Shown: positions 12,801-24,310, numbered from the stretch's first letter. The stretch is DNA of 64,000 bases from Tubiluchus corallicola (GCA_030141605.1 JAQGDQ010000084.1:126001-190000); one strand, 5' to 3'. Notes: generated from the sequence alone by a model not told the origin. A program made the numbers and translations.

Positions 12801-15800
12801 CTTACTACGTTTTTGCATTGAGGGCTTGCGTTAGCAGTAACACTGTATAAGACTTGTAAATTTAAAACCCCGCTTTGACCAATTACTGCAGCTTGTCAAC
12901 AAAATTAAAAATGCGTTTTGGTTAGTGAATGACGCACCCTGGAGGTGAATCAGCGACATTTTACCAATTGGCACGAGCATTTAAATTATTATTTCTAGTT
13001 ACATAAGTCTTTCCAGCAGGTAAGCGAAATGTTAAGTAATGTAACTTTGCATGAAAATTTTTTTAAACATAATTTAACATTTCCTTTTCTTCCCTTGATT
13101 TGCGTTGTGCGTCTATGACGTCATGTAATGGCGCCGTCGGAACAGTATTGTGGGAGATTTTAAATGAAAACAAATAAAAAATCCTTTCAACTCGAGTACG
13201 ATTTGTGCTTAAAATTGCTATAAAGTAATGTAGTTTTTTAAGGCGATTTTTCTGAAACCTACTTCAGGTATTCCTTTTTCTTCTTTAAATAAAATGATCT
13301 TTCGTTCGTGATTTAGTGAAGAATTTACAGAAAGAAACGTTGTAAGTTTAGATTGAGTGATAAGACTTCATATCTAGTCGAAAAGAATTTTCTTGATATA
13401 ATTGTAACAATTTAGGATTAGCGACTATTACGAACTTACCTCTATAGAACACAAAGTCGAGACGTTTGTAGAAAAACTGCATTTATAATCTCCTGGGCCC
13501 TGACAACAGTGCTTCAGTAAATTGTGCCACGTACTACGAAAGAAAATATGAAACTTTGTATTGTGATATAACTAAGCCGTATTATTAACGTCATTTATTT
13601 TTTAACACACCTGTACAGTTAAGTTACATAAGTGGTTCAATTAAAAGAAATTAGCAGACTAGTAGTAAAAGTAGAAATAAATAGTAAACACTGACAACAG
13701 CAACAACAACAAAAAACATGCACAGATATTATTTACACACGAAGACAAAGCAATTAATTTAAAGGACTCCACGTATTCTAACATCTTTCTCAATTTCTTT
13801 AATAAAAAAAATAAAATTCCTGTCTTCAATACAGCTTACACCTTCTTTTGCTAAGTGTATTGTCGTTAGCTGCCTAGAACTTAACTCACATCTTTTTACA
13901 AGATAATGTATGAAAATTTCTAAATACATATTCTAAAGTAACATTATTTTCTATAACAATTTAACACAAGTTGAAACCCATTATTGAGGTTACGTCATGG
14001 CGTGGCATTGTTCTAATTCACACCTAGGAATACTGCTTTTGGACGCTTTAATCTGCTATACTGACTGTGGCTAAATGCTTCATTAAAGGAAGACAGGATG
14101 ATTTTTCATATACTACCCCATTCTCAAGTCCGATAAAAAGCATACATTTCAACACAATTAATACTGCAAAAGCGTTTCTGACAAATAATAGATTAAAATC
14201 CTAATTAACGATGGGCGAGCCTAACTAGTGATGAGATCACAAACTAACATAATTTTCAACAGCAAAAATTTTCCACGAACGTGTTACACGTGTCTGCGAA
14301 AGCGAAAATGGAAGTACAGTGCTACTGTAAGATATTCAGTGTGTTGTACTAAAACTAGGCAAGTTTTAAGATAAAAATTAAATTTTCACGCATATGCTGT
14401 CGAACGTGTGTAGATCGTCATAAATTAACACTTCTAAACTGTGAGACACAGCACCTTTTTTTGTGCAATGCGTTTTCGAAATGCAGGCGCTAAGTACCAG
14501 TTTAACTAGCGAATGTCGAAATGCATGTAACAGCAAAGAACTAGTGGCGCGAACGCGAAATTGTGTTTGTGAGGTAATAATTCTTTCACGTAAGTCATTT
14601 CTGAAAAAATAGTATGTTTCCGTTCAATATTTTAAAGAGTAGGTTGTTTTGACCTACAGTTTAATATTGAACCCTATTTTGTTTTAATAGTATCCCGGAA
14701 TCTTACTATATATATGCAGCTTAGGATAATTAATAACTATCTAATAAGCAATAGATTAAGGACAATTATTAGCAATCGCATGTTTAAAGGTTGGGTCAGT
14801 TAGAGTTTCGTAGAGTTTTTCATAGTTTCGTCGTGTGCACAAGCAGCCGTCTTAGGTCAAATGTTACCACAGCAACGCGTCTTAACTACAACCGCCACGT
14901 GACATGTGGGTAAAGCAAAGTCGTCTGCTGCATATGTTCGGTAACTTCAGTTGTTTTATGTGGCCTTTATATAATTATGCACTAGTCCGTGCGTGATTTA
15001 CTAGCACGGTCTTGCTTGAGAACAAGAAAAATTGAACTAGATAAGGTTCTAGCTAGCTGTTAAAACTGCTACTATTACAACAGGATGGGCTGCGAGTCGT
15101 TGTCAGGTGTACACAAATGTGTTGTCTGGTACACGTAACCTTTGACCTATTCACGATCATCATCAATCGGTGGAACTGTGAAAAGGCTTATTTGACAGGC
15201 ACAGGTCATGTCATTGTTAAATGACATCTTGGGAAGCCAAAATCTTGAAAAAAATCGAACTTACTCGTCACCAAATAATCCGTGATAATAGGAATAATAG
15301 ATGCCTGAATGACCGTTGAGATATACGTCCAGTAAACCATTTCCAATAGCCATGCCCTGTCAGAAATCATAAGTGTAACTGAGCATCTTTAGTACATCTT
15401 TAATAATCATTCATCGCTTTCTCCATAACTCTTTGTAAGAAGATATACAAAGATGAAAGGTGAATATATATTTAAGTAACATCCAGATGTACAGAGAGTG
15501 TTATACCCACGTAAGAAAGCAATTAGTTATTTTTTATTACGGGTACTTCAAAACACAATACAGTTAAAACAACACTACTTTGCTCAAACTTTTACTTTAC
15601 ATAGTTAAAATCATGCCAAACGTTTGCACAGACTACTGCTGTCATCATCAGTGGTAAATTTACAAGCATACAACCAGTTTACAGTTTTGGCTATGTGTGG
15701 CTATATACATACATATATATATATATATTAATATGCACTAATTAAGTCTTTAACAGAAGCCAAATTGGTAATGAATAAACAGACCAGTAAAGAAATTGAT

Positions 15801-18800
15801 ACAGTAAATTATGCACTAATTATGTATTTACAAAAGCCAAATATTTAATGAATAAGCAGGCCTGCAGTTAAGAAATTGATACAGTAACTTATGCATTAAT
15901 TATGTATTTACAAAAGTCAAATATGTAATGAATAAACAGACCTGCAGGAAAGAAATTGATACAGTAACTTATGCACTAATTATGTATTTACAAAAGTCAA
16001 ATAGGTAACGATTAAACAGACCTGAAGAAAAGAAATTGATACAGTAACAAATAACTAAGTGTTTGAAAATAAAGCTAAAAGAATTGAACTGCTTTACCTT
16101 CAACCTTAAACTTGACGTTGATGATACATTCTGTTTGTCTAGAATCTTCACAGCCAGTGTAGGTAAGTAGAATCCAGCATAACTTTCGCCTGTGATGTAC
16201 AATTCGTTGTTTTTAAACTGTGGATATTTGTGATAGAAATCCAACAAGGCAACGTAGTTATCCTCAGCTACCTGTAGTATGGAAAATTCAAAATCTAAAC
16301 GAAAGTCATCCTTGCGGTCGTATGGTTCACTGTCTCAAATCTAAACCGGAGGCAAACTGGCCCACCGGGAGACCGGCAAGTTTCTTTGTGGGCCACAAAG
16401 TGATGGACTATCACTTTAGAAATAACGGAAAAAGTAAGAACTAAAAAAAGAAACTATTGCGTAGTTTCTGGGAAGACTTAAGTAAGGTTTCTTTGATGCT
16501 ACAATTTTTTGGTAGATGTTAGATATCTACAATTCCTTGTTTGGTGAAGTTTTTTTCATTTTTAAGGACAATTTTAAATTTTGTTTTGGTTTGTGAGATA
16601 TTAAGCACATTATAAGAAAAATTTCTTCAAATGAGCTACTTGAAACTTTTACATTGATGAGCAAAGAAAAACATTTAATTTCTGGAATTTCTTTGTGTGA
16701 TGTTATTCCTCTTCTTGTCAAAAAACCGAAGCCATTTTCTAGATTGCTTGCTGTCTTGGAGATTTGTGTTTTGTAAGTTACTGAATTTTGACTGTTGTAG
16801 TGATATGTGCACCCATTAAAAATGCACATGTTCCAATTTTATTGCGTTATTGAATTTATTATCATCGTTGTTCGTGTTGCTGTTGCTTTTCGTTTATTGA
16901 TTTTTACAGTATCTTTTTACCATTGTTTTTTGCTATTTTTATAATTACCTTAATTTTGCGATGCGTTTCGCGTTATTTTATCTTCTGTACCTATAAATTA
17001 CGGCCAAATCACGTTGAAAACACCGGTTTTCGTCTGATCACCGAAGTTAAGCAACGTGGAACCTGGTTAGTACTTGGATGGGTGATCGCCTAGGAATACC
17101 AGGTGCTGTAGGCTTGCGGGATGCCCACACTGTATCTCGACACTAGACGGAGGAGCTGCACAAGCGCTAGAGGGCGGAGGAGGTCAAATGACCCAACAGC
17201 CATGTGTAGAGGAGCAAGCATTTCAAATTAGGAGTGGAGCTCCATTGTCTTCCGAGACAGGAGGATGCCAACAACAACTTATAAACACAACTTCTCAAAT
17301 AAGTCTGTTAACTTATTCACCATAAGCGCATTGCATTTTAAAGTTGGATGTGGGTTGTTTTGCATGTCAGAGCAGAACTGTGTGTAATGACATGAGTTTG
17401 TTCATTAATCATAATTTACATAAATCACAATAGATGGCACTGCAACGTTATAACTGATTTAGCACCTGAGTTTGAGGTGTTGTTCTTGTTTTCGGATAAT
17501 AATGAATGGCGACGTTAACACAGTCATTTGTATCTGATTTTATTTGATGTTTATTAAACCATCCTGTCATCACACTGTGTTACAAAAGTATTTAGAAATA
17601 AATGAACTAAAATTTGCGAGGATAGCACAAACTAGTATGCAGAATAGTTTTACAAAGCTGTCACTAAGTTAAACCACATCGTTGTTACCTACACTTAAGT
17701 ATTAATTAACGACGTCATTAAAAGACATGAAAAGAGGTACCTGAAATACGTTTCAGAAAAATCGCCTTAAAAATTACATTTCTTCATAGCAATTTTATAC
17801 GTATATCGTCTCGCGTTAAAAGGAATTTTTGTTTGTCTTCATTTTAAATCTTCCTTAATACTGTCCGACTGCGCCATTACGTGATATACGCACAACGTAA
17901 ATCTGGGAAAGGAAAGGCAATGTTAAATTATATCCCAAAAAACTTTCCGTGCAAAGTTATATTACTTAGCATTTCTCTTACCTGCTAGAAAGACTTATGT
18001 AACTAGACTAATAATTTAAAATGCTTTTATCAATTGGTAATATGTCGCTGACTCACCCTCCAGGTTGCACCACTTACTAACCAAAAAACGTATTTTTAAT
18101 CTTATTGACAAGGTAAAGTAATTTAAAATTTTAAATGACATCGTCAAAATGGCTGCGTCTAACGGTCATCACTGGAGCTTAAATTTACAAGTTTTATACA
18201 GCGTTACTGTCAACGCAAGTTCTGTATGCAAAAAGACAGTATGTAAGTACGAATGCTCTGATTATTTTTTCAAACTTTGCTTAGTGTTATCTAAACCTGT
18301 TTCAAATGACTTATCATCAAAATGGCTGCGTTTAACGGCCTTCACAGAACTGTAAATTTAAAAGTTTTATACAGCGTTACTGCCGACGCAAGCCCCGCAT
18401 ACAAAAAGGCAATGTGCAAGCGGTATAAAATTTCAAGGCGATTATTTTTCATCCCGGGAGTTTAAAGTTTACAAGTTTTATTCAGCGTTACTGCTGACGC
18501 AAGCCTTGCACGCAAAAAAGCAATAAGTAAGTGGTATAAAATTTCAAGGTGAAGTTTTTAAGCTTTATGTAAGTGGAGGGTTTTCTAGTGCTTTAAGTTA
18601 GTAAAACTGGGTCCCTGGCAGATTTTACCTGGTCATCATCTGTTGCGTAGTGTTTGTCACTAGAGTATGAGAATCCAACACCTGGGGGTGACTCCAGAAA
18701 GAGAACGTTTGCAATCTGTGCAAATAAAAATAAGAATTACGTCGTAGCAAAATCTTTATAAACTTTAACTCCAATATTTGAATTTTTAGTAAAAGAATCA

Positions 18801-19944
18801 AATTGCAAAGCTAAGCGTGAGCAAAGGTATGTTGTACAAAGCATGTTGACGGAAAGTCAATTGCTTAAAGGAAAAGTCAAGCTTTCTAGGAGGTTGGGTT
18901 TATTTCAATATTCGCGAAAAATGCTGGAAGGATTTAGTAATAAAACTGCAATAAGTGCTTCGTGTAACTAGTAAAATTACTAGAAAAATATAACAAAGAA
19001 ATTCGCAAAGTTTAGGTGATAACAGTAAAATAAACCTAGTTTACTTGTTCTTTCGCTAGTTACATGCATTTCGCCATTCGCTAGTTAGACGGGCACTAGC
19101 GCCTGCATTTCGGAAATGCATTACACGAAAAACAGGTGCTGTACCTCTGTATTTATACATCTGACCAACACTAGTTACGGCTGCGATTTTCTACTGTCTA
19201 CCGGTGGCTAACTAATGACTATAGAATACTGTAGCAAAAAAACTTACTGTGTTCCAGCTATAGGGATTCGTGCGAAGAGATTTTCCATCGGGATTGATGA
19301 GGAAAGGTCCTAGTTCTGTGAGAAATCCGTCTAGTGAGCTGCAGCCTGGACCTCCGTTTAGCCATAGTAATACAGGATCGTCTTCTGGCTTGTTTTGTGA
19401 TTCAACAAACCTGAATTCAGACAAAGCAGTGGCTACAGAGGCGTATCAAGACTTTACGACGTCCTAGGCTGATAGTTCTCTCCCGCTATTCTCTATTGTG
19501 AATTTATGGCTGTTTATGTAATGAGCAGATTAAACAATTACTTGTGGTATATTAGAAATACTATTAATCTAGTTTCTACGTGGTAATTACTAATTACAGT
19601 ATTTGCATAGGGTTTGTATTCAAGGAGGCTGTGCAAGTGCTTGTTGTGTAATACCTTGTACCTGTTCGTTATGTGGCACTTATATATGGAAGGTTCGCTC
19701 AGTAACTGCCTGTGGTGTGTTATAGAATGCGCCCTTTACGATGAATATTAAAGTAGAATAGACATGAAAGTACATTTTCCGAGTAGAATAAGATTTCTAA
19801 AATTTGACGTCCCTCAGACTTCGATGCCCTAGGCTATAGCCTAATTAGCCTATTTGTCAACAGCAATAACATGGCAGCAGCAGCAACAGCAGTGGCGACA
19901 ACCAAGTCGTTTAAGCACAATGTGAATATTGTAATGATGATGTG

Positions 19945-19978
<34 letters not shown>

Positions 19979-20547
19979 GATGACCTGATTTGAGTTCATG
20001 AAAAATGTCGTTGTAAATAATAGCAGATCTAGGGTTGTTGGCGTGTAATTCTTGAGTTATGTGTCGAGCTGATCCAATAATAGTGTTCTGTGTATGTCAT
20101 AGTTTGAACACTCAATGGTGGGGGGGGGGACTCTCAGTCGAATTGTTACATCTACTTGAAGGGTCATCTATAATAATCGTGGAAAACATGGTATAACTGG
20201 AAAGCAGGTCTAGGTTTGGCGTTACAAGTTATGCAATGGAATAATATTCACAATTTTGTTTTAAGAATAATAAAATTACAACTCTTTCCATGCCATTCTT
20301 AAATTACTTGATCCTATTGTAACAATAATTTATCATAATTATAGTACACTTACCAGTAATGTAACTTTTTTCCCCTAGACGACGACAGATATCCGGAATA
20401 TTGTCTAAACTTGGGTTTGTAAGGTAACCCGGGCAAGTTTTGAATTTCATCCGGGTTAATTACGTCATTTTCCGAAAAAGAGGCGACCGAAGCTAAAATC
20501 GTGATTACAGCAACTAATAATAAATACGTATAACACCTGTGATACAT
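6828..20547 (-). CDS. Serine carboxypeptidase (S10 family, cathepsin A / lysosomal carboxypeptidase-like), complete, 11 exons
   Basis: In transcript order the coding exons are 20547-20354, 19410-19248, 18715-18629, 16271-16098, 15356-15265, 13533-13440, 11795-11649, 11149-10965, 10229-10070, 8431-8342 and 6905-6828. All introns are GT-AG and every phase joins, giving 487 aa plus TAA. Residues 1-24 form a signal peptide (hydrophobic [17 protein letters not shown]), so the enzyme enters the secretory/lysosomal route. S10 hallmarks in order: [10 protein letters not shown] (oxyanion hole, about residues 81-90), [17 protein letters not shown] with nucleophile Ser178, [10 protein letters not shown], a Cys pair in [33 protein letters not shown] with Asp414, and GSGHMVPQ with His466. 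The triad is complete, so activity is expected: release of single residues from peptide C-termini at acidic pH. The usual GAGHMVP reads GSGHMVP here. Every intron checked contains transposon or repeat DNA. Whether it is a CTSA orthologue or another S10 paralogue cannot be decided by eye. Confidence 0.95.
7798..8294. mobile_element. hAT-like non-autonomous element in the last carboxypeptidase intron
   Basis: It runs from CAGTGGCAGCTCGTG to GAGCCGCCACTG, flanked by ATTGTAGT and ATTGCAGT (7 of 8 bases identical), an 8-bp target duplication. Its inner end lies only 47 bp from the splice donor of the penultimate exon (8342). Upstream in the same intron, CAGTGGTTCTTAACC-type hAT tips occur near 7030 and 7190. 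Confidence 0.8.
8560..9428 (+). mobile_element. Family B element, interrupted by a family C element
   Basis: It is similar to 12730-13270, 46310-46955 and the reverse complements of 17700-18600 and 31085-31425. Landmarks are GTTTAGATAAC, GCATTCGTAG, AAAATACGTTTTTGGTGAGT and AACATAACTTTGTG. The family C element at 8778-9143 splits it. Confidence 0.75.
8778..9143 (-). mobile_element. Family C element (TGTTGTG ends) nested in family B
   Basis: It starts TGTTGTGTTTCTTTCTCTC and ends GATCTCCACAACA, with a direct 5-bp flank duplication ATAAC (8773-8777 and 9144-9148). A reverse-oriented relative lies at 56034-56389. The uninterrupted host sequence is seen in the family B copy near 18281-18297, so the insertion boundary is defined within this window. 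Confidence 0.85.
9438..10060 (+). mobile_element. Family A element abutting a carboxypeptidase splice donor
   Basis: This near full-length copy runs from GAGGAAGACATGC to GATTGGGTCCGGTTTTGCTTTAA. Its right end is 8-9 bp from the donor of the exon that carries the catalytic Asp (donor GT at 10069-10068). Confidence 0.8.
10385..10879. mobile_element. hAT-like non-autonomous element in a carboxypeptidase intron
   Basis: It runs from TAGTGGCGGCTTGTG to GAGCCGTCACTG and is flanked by GGCATAGG and CGCAGAGG (6 of 8). It is the same family as 7798-8294, including the ACACAGTATTAAAACAATGG-like inner segment. Confidence 0.75.
10921..10980 (-). repeat. 30-bp tandem duplication spanning a splice donor
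   Basis: Two adjacent 30-bp copies differ at two positions. Each contains CTGCAG followed by GTAAGT on the transcript strand. The first in transcript order is the real donor of the carboxypeptidase exon ending WDVC (exon end 10965). The second would add an immediate in-frame TAA if used. Confidence 0.9.
11227..11545 (+). repeat. Compound (CAA/CAG/ACA)n microsatellite in a carboxypeptidase intron
   Basis: About 320 bp of imperfect AAC/CAA-type triplets. It gives a spurious Leu/Val-rich open frame on the other strand. Confidence 0.9.
12238..12570 (+). mobile_element. Family H inverted-end element
   Basis: Similar to 34960-35318 and 60088-60388. Shared text includes GCGAGCTGACACTTCTCTATTCG, split here by small changes, CAACTTGCAGCAACTGT and GTCAGAGAGAAAACACGCG. 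In the other copies the ends are partly complementary (GTTCAGACTAGCGAG / CTCGCTAGTCTGAAC). Confidence 0.7.
12730..13270 (+). mobile_element. Family B element in a carboxypeptidase intron
   Basis: It opens with AAGAAAACCCTCCACTTAT and contains GGGCTTGCGTTAGCAGTAAC, GATGTGTCG-free interior text and CGGAACAGTATTGTGGGAGA. It closely parallels 46310-46955, with an internal deletion of the GTTTAGATAAC portion. Confidence 0.7.
14083..14690 (+). mobile_element. Family A element, full-length copy
   Basis: It runs from TTAAAGGAAGACAGGATGAT to ATTGAACCCTATTTTGTTTTAA. The internal landmarks AGTACAGTGCTACTGTAAGA and AAACTAGGCAAGTTTTAAGA are shared with all family copies. Confidence 0.8.
14790..15192 (+). 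mobile_element. Family E element
   Basis: Shared text with 32020-32402 (+), 21524-21845, 32803-33203 and 61905-62297 (all reverse): GTGACATGTGGGTAA, GCTAGCTGTTAAAAC and GAAAAGGCTTATT. Complete copies end in inverted AATAAGCCTTTTC. Confidence 0.75.
15556..16050 (-). mobile_element. Foldback element with 78-bp core, truncated copy
   Basis: A terminal arm (AGTTAAAACAACACTAC to CATACAACCAGTTT) is followed by about four core units in the reverse sense. The second arm is absent. The array stops about 50 bp from the splice donor of the carboxypeptidase exon that carries Ser178. Confidence 0.7.
16272..16991. other. Intron sequence with a short GC-rich hairpin, otherwise unassigned
   Basis: Bases about 16354-16395 form an inverted pair (TGGCCCACCGGG and CTTTGTGGGCCA), typical of a transposon tip. 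A 100-codon minus-strand frame at 16527-16829 resembles nothing I recognise and lacks supporting splice context; it may be element debris. Confidence 0.4.
16992..17285 (+). mobile_element. 5S-rRNA-derived SINE (SINE3-like)
   Basis: Bases about 16998-17115 are a recognisable but diverged 5S rRNA: ACGTTGAAAACACCGG, CTGATCACCGAAGTTAAGCA, TTAGTACTTGGATGGGTG and GAATACCAGGTGCTGTAGGC. The Pol III internal promoter boxes (A box, intermediate element, C box) lie in these segments. An unrelated body of about 165 bp follows, ending GGATGCCAACAACAACT. A perfect 6-bp TATAAA flanks both ends (16992-16997 and 17280-17285). This organisation indicates a retroposed 5S-headed SINE, not a functional 5S gene. 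Confidence 0.8.
17700..18600 (-). mobile_element. Family B element, long reverse copy
   Basis: Reverse complement of the family B text. It includes the uninterrupted target TTAGTGTTATCTAAACC used to date the nested insertion at 8778. The segment with GCGTTACTG(C/T)CGACGCAAG is present in three diverged tandem versions (18200, 18375, 18485). Confidence 0.75.
19030..19175 (-). mobile_element. Family A fragment
   Basis: Reverse-complement fragment carrying CGCCATTCGCTAGTTAGACG and GGCACTAGCGCCTGCATTTC, shared with the family A centre. It lies about 70 bp from the carboxypeptidase exon 2 donor. Confidence 0.65.
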
Positions 20548-20789
20548 TTCTTGATGTTAATGTTGCTAGCGAAGAGAACACCTGGTCACGCATTACAACT
20601 GTGTAATTTGGGTGGTCCAAAGGTGACGTTAGAGTGCAGCGTTACCACTCTAATGCAGTTTAACATGCTAACAGGGTAACAGTTATTATAGATATCTGAT
20701 AACGATGTACTTGCTTATTATTATTTATTCGTATTCAGACACATGTACAGTAACAAAAATATGTACAAAAATTAGAATATAGGTTAGAT

Positions 20790-21260
20790 ATTTATATATA
20801 TATCATCTTTATTCACATACAATGATTGCATTACATGTAATATATAGTAGGGTAAGTAGTGCTGTTTACATTGGCATATATATTACGCTGTCAATAGCGA
20901 ATAGAACATTTCATTAATATCATTAACTGTTAAACCTTTAATTACATATTCATTATGCAAAGTTCAGAACATAATTTACGCTATTACGTCGAGTCGACAG
21001 GTCTATAAGCATCAGTATGGTGGCTCAAGTGTGCTCTAATACGGTTTCTGCCTAGAATACTTGTACTAGTATAGTTATTTAACACAGCCAATGAGCAAAG
21101 AACTGGATTAACAGATAAATATATGTTACAATTGTGCTTTAAAATTCGCTCATGGAAGAGTATATCTAGAGGATATGTATCAGTAATATACAATGTCATG
21201 CTTGAATGAGAATTTCTAGGCAAGTTTAAGATTCTTTTTTTTGCAAGTTCAAGTTTGTTT
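20790..21260 (-). mobile_element. LINE ORF2 3' fragment
   Basis: The minus strand reads ELELAKKRILNLPRNSHSS, then PLDILFHERILKHN, the pattern of the region downstream of reverse transcriptase in non-LTR elements. It is followed by an AT-rich tail that ends near a TATATA tract at 20790. It is a degenerate fragment. Confidence 0.45.
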
Positions 21261-21523
21261 AAGGTTTTTCAGTTTGTTTTGTCTCGTTTAATGGTGACAT
21301 TTTTACTGCCCATGTTGGTGAAATCACGATGCACGTTCATTTACGCTAATCAATCAACAAAATGCGAAAAGCAGTCATCACCAGAGAGGCCATTGACACA
21401 CTGTCAACTCAAGCAGATTTTGTACAATCAACAAACAACACAAGAAAAGCATTCACGACCCCGGGAGGCCATTTCCAAATTTGTTTTATGACCGTTATTG
21501 TAAATATATTGCAAATTACTTTA

Positions 21524-21845
21524 CAATACACTTGACAACGCCTGTCAACCCAAGCTGTTGTGATAGTAACACTTTTAACAGCTAGCTAGAACCTTACCGA
21601 GTTCATTTTTTCTTGTTCTCAATCAAGATCCTGCCAGTAAATCACTCTACGCTCAGACTAATGTATAACTAAGTAAAGTCACGTAAAACAATTGAGGTTA
21701 CTTAAGTGATGTACTAGACGGCTTTGCTTTACACACATGTCACGTGACGGTTGTAGTTAACACGCGTTACTGTGGTACACGTTACCTTTGACCTACAACT
21801 ACTGCGCGTGTGCACAACAAAACTGTGAAAAGGCTTATTAGAATA
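21524..21845 (-). mobile_element. Family E element, reverse copy
   Basis: Contains AACAGCTAGCTAGAACCTTAC, split by small changes, GTCACGTGACGGTTGTAG and ends AACTGTGAAAAGGCTTATT. It is the reverse of the 14790 copy. Confidence 0.75.
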
Positions 21846-22069
21846 GGAATTAGCTCTTGTTTTTCAAGAATGTTGTTTTGTGTTTCGACACCTTGTATTG
21901 TATGTAGTGAACATATTGCAGATTCTCTTTCATCTAGCCTCTAGGTTATAAGGCTTCTCAATAGTACAATATATTAAATATTTCAATTCCTGACAATTTA
22001 CGTTAATATTATACATGACATGTATTTTGAAAGTATTAAGTGTAAATTGTGACTAATAATAGCAATCGT

Positions 22070-22320
22070 TCATTGTTACCAAACAAATAAAATAAAGGTT
22101 TTTCTTAAACTTTTGTTACAAAACAAATAAAATAAAGGTTTTCTTAAACTTTTGTTAAAAAAATAAAATGAAGGCTTTCTTAAACTTTTGTTAAAACAAA
22201 TAAAATGAAGGTTTTCTTAAACTTTTGTTAAAACAAATAAAATAAAGGTTTTCTTAAACTTTTCTTACAAACAAAACAAACGTTTCCTTAAACGTTTTTG
22301 TGCGATTTTTCTATAAACTT
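22070..22320 (+). repeat. AT-rich tandem repeat, unit about 40-45 bp, five copies
   Basis: Five head-to-tail copies of AAATAAAATAAAGGTTTTC followed by TTAAACTTTTGTTA, with small length changes between units. Confidence 0.85.
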
Positions 22321-23028
22321 TTAAAGAGTTTAAAGAGCCACCAGGTTGTAGACCACAATATTTTTCGCCTTCTTACCAGTGGATAGCGCTACATGTTTTA
22401 TATGATTAAGCTTTATTGAAGTAGGTGGGATTCTTGTTGCCATTTATTAAAACTATTATGTGGTGTTTCAAGTGAGAATATTCTCTCAAAAAATTGTTAA
22501 ATAAAATCAGTTAATTTTATTTATTTAAGGAAACGAAACCGTTAAGTACTTTTTCCTACCAATAGAGGGCAGAACTTGTACATATTGTAGTATAATTTGT
22601 ATTTGTGTGCAAATAAAAGACATAATAATAACAATAACAATAATAATAATAATAATAACCATGATCCAGCTAATATTCCCATAACTTGAATATCTCAATG
22701 GTTCCCGAATTCCTCGTTTACACCACTGTGTTTACAATCAAAATAAATTTTTGATTCAAAGATACTGGATAACAGCCTCTCTCATGACCATAACAGATAC
22801 TTCCCAAGTGCTAAAAACTACTTATTCCTTTAGCTAGAACATATATTGTACTAATTCGTGTATGACTGCATGGTTTATCGATCACTGATTATTTAATCAA
22901 TGATGTACGAACTATTCAAAGTAGTCGTGTCAATAAATGTACGGTGTTACATCAATAAGAGTATTAGACAATGAACGTCTTTAAACATTAATTACCTACT
23001 GCTGTCTCACTATACCTTCACTTACAAG

Positions 23029-23844
23029 CAGTGGCGTAGCTGAGGGGGAGCAAGGGAAGCAACACTCCAAAACTCATTTTTCAAAATTGGCACCTTTTCA
23101 ACAATTTTTTAGTTCATTTGTGTGTTGCTGAACGATTCTTTAGTTAGCTGAAACAGATGAAGTCCTGCCTTCTTTCTACAATGGGCGAGGGTAGATTGTC
23201 TGGGTTAGCTTTGCTCTCCATTCAAAGAGTTGAGCTGAATTACAATGAAGTTGTGGATTACTTTGCTAGAATGAAACCTTGAAGAAAGAGACTGTTGCAG
23301 TTCCTTCATAATACATTTTCACAATAATTCATTTTGTTTTCAATTTATGTTTAAAATTAAAATAAATTAAATAGCACACAAGTTTTGTTATGTTTTGAAA
23401 TTTATGAGTTTAATGTAGATTTTTTATCGTTTCTTTAATTTTAAATACAAAATAACAATTATGCACTTGCTTTAAAACTATTTAATTTTGTGTTTAAATC
23501 AAAACACCAAAAAATACAGTTTTAAAGGAAGCGCATAATTGTTATTTTGAATTTTAACATAATTGTGATTTAAAATTATAACACAATAAGAAGTTTTACA
23601 TTAAACTTATAAATCTCAAAACATGGTAAAACGTGTGTGCTATTCGGTTTATTTTAATTAAGACGTAAAACTGTTTGGCGTATGTCACAGCGTATTTTTA
23701 TTTGCCTGCTCCCCCTACTTTTAGAACTTGGTTACGCCCCTGCTCCCCCTACTTTTAGAACTTGGTTACGCCCCTGCTCCCCCTACTTTTAGAACTTGGT
23801 TACTCCCCTGCTCCCCGTCCTTTTAGAACTTTGCTAAGCCCCTG
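23029..23844. mobile_element. hAT-like element with a tandemly repeated right end
   Basis: It starts CAGTGGCGTAGCTGAGGGGG and ends TTTGCTAAGCCCCTG, flanked by CTTACAAG and CTTGCGAG (6 of 8). The right terminal segment (CTGCTCCCCCTACTTTTAGA plus AACTTGGTTACGCCC) is repeated four times in tandem from about 23707. No transposase frame is visible. It ends 85 bp before the Ly6 start codon, so it lies in the likely promoter or 5' UTR of that gene. Confidence 0.75.
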
Positions 23845-23928
23845 CTTGCGAGTTAATGTAGAGAGAAAATCGAATGACGCGACGTAAGAAGAGTCATTTC
23901 TTGTGTTACTACGTGGTGTGACAACGTG

Positions 23929-24310
23929 ATGTGTCATACATCACCAGCTCTTGTACTTTCGAGTTTTATTATAGTTCTTATAAATTTCGGTAAGTACGAC
24001 TTCCTGTTCTAATACAATACAATCTGTCAAGTTATGACAGAGAGAGGCAAGTGGTTATTATCTGCTCGTGTAAAGTCATGTAAACCTGATAAACCGTTAG
24101 TTCCTGCATGTAAGTTCAGGGCCAGATTTTAGTTTTGTAGACCCATGGTCAAATCATGTAACCCTGATAGACCGTTAGTTCCTGCATGTAAGTTCAGGGT
24201 CAGATTTTAGTTTTGTAGGCATCTGTTCAAGTCATGTAACCCTGATAGACCGTTAGTTCCTGCATGTAAGTTCAGGGTCAGATTTTAATTTTGTAGGCCT
24301 CAGTAAAGTG

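Larger units (their letters stand above)
20548..23028. other. Spacer upstream of the carboxypeptidase and Ly6 genes
   Basis: The two genes diverge from this spacer. It holds a reversed LINE fragment (20790-21260), a family E copy (21524-21845) and an AT-rich tandem array (22070-22320). No clear TATA box or initiator could be assigned to either gene; 22320-23028 shows short AAT microsatellites but nothing else recognised. Confidence 0.5.

Noticed and set aside
16998-17115. 5S rRNA considered as a functional gene
   Set aside because: Several conserved positions are changed and it is fused to a SINE body with a flanking duplication.
21255-21491. Hydrophobic plus-strand frame considered as the Ly6 signal exon
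   Set aside because: No ATG at the start, no donor of the required phase, and the 23929 exon fits in phase, hydrophobicity and distance.
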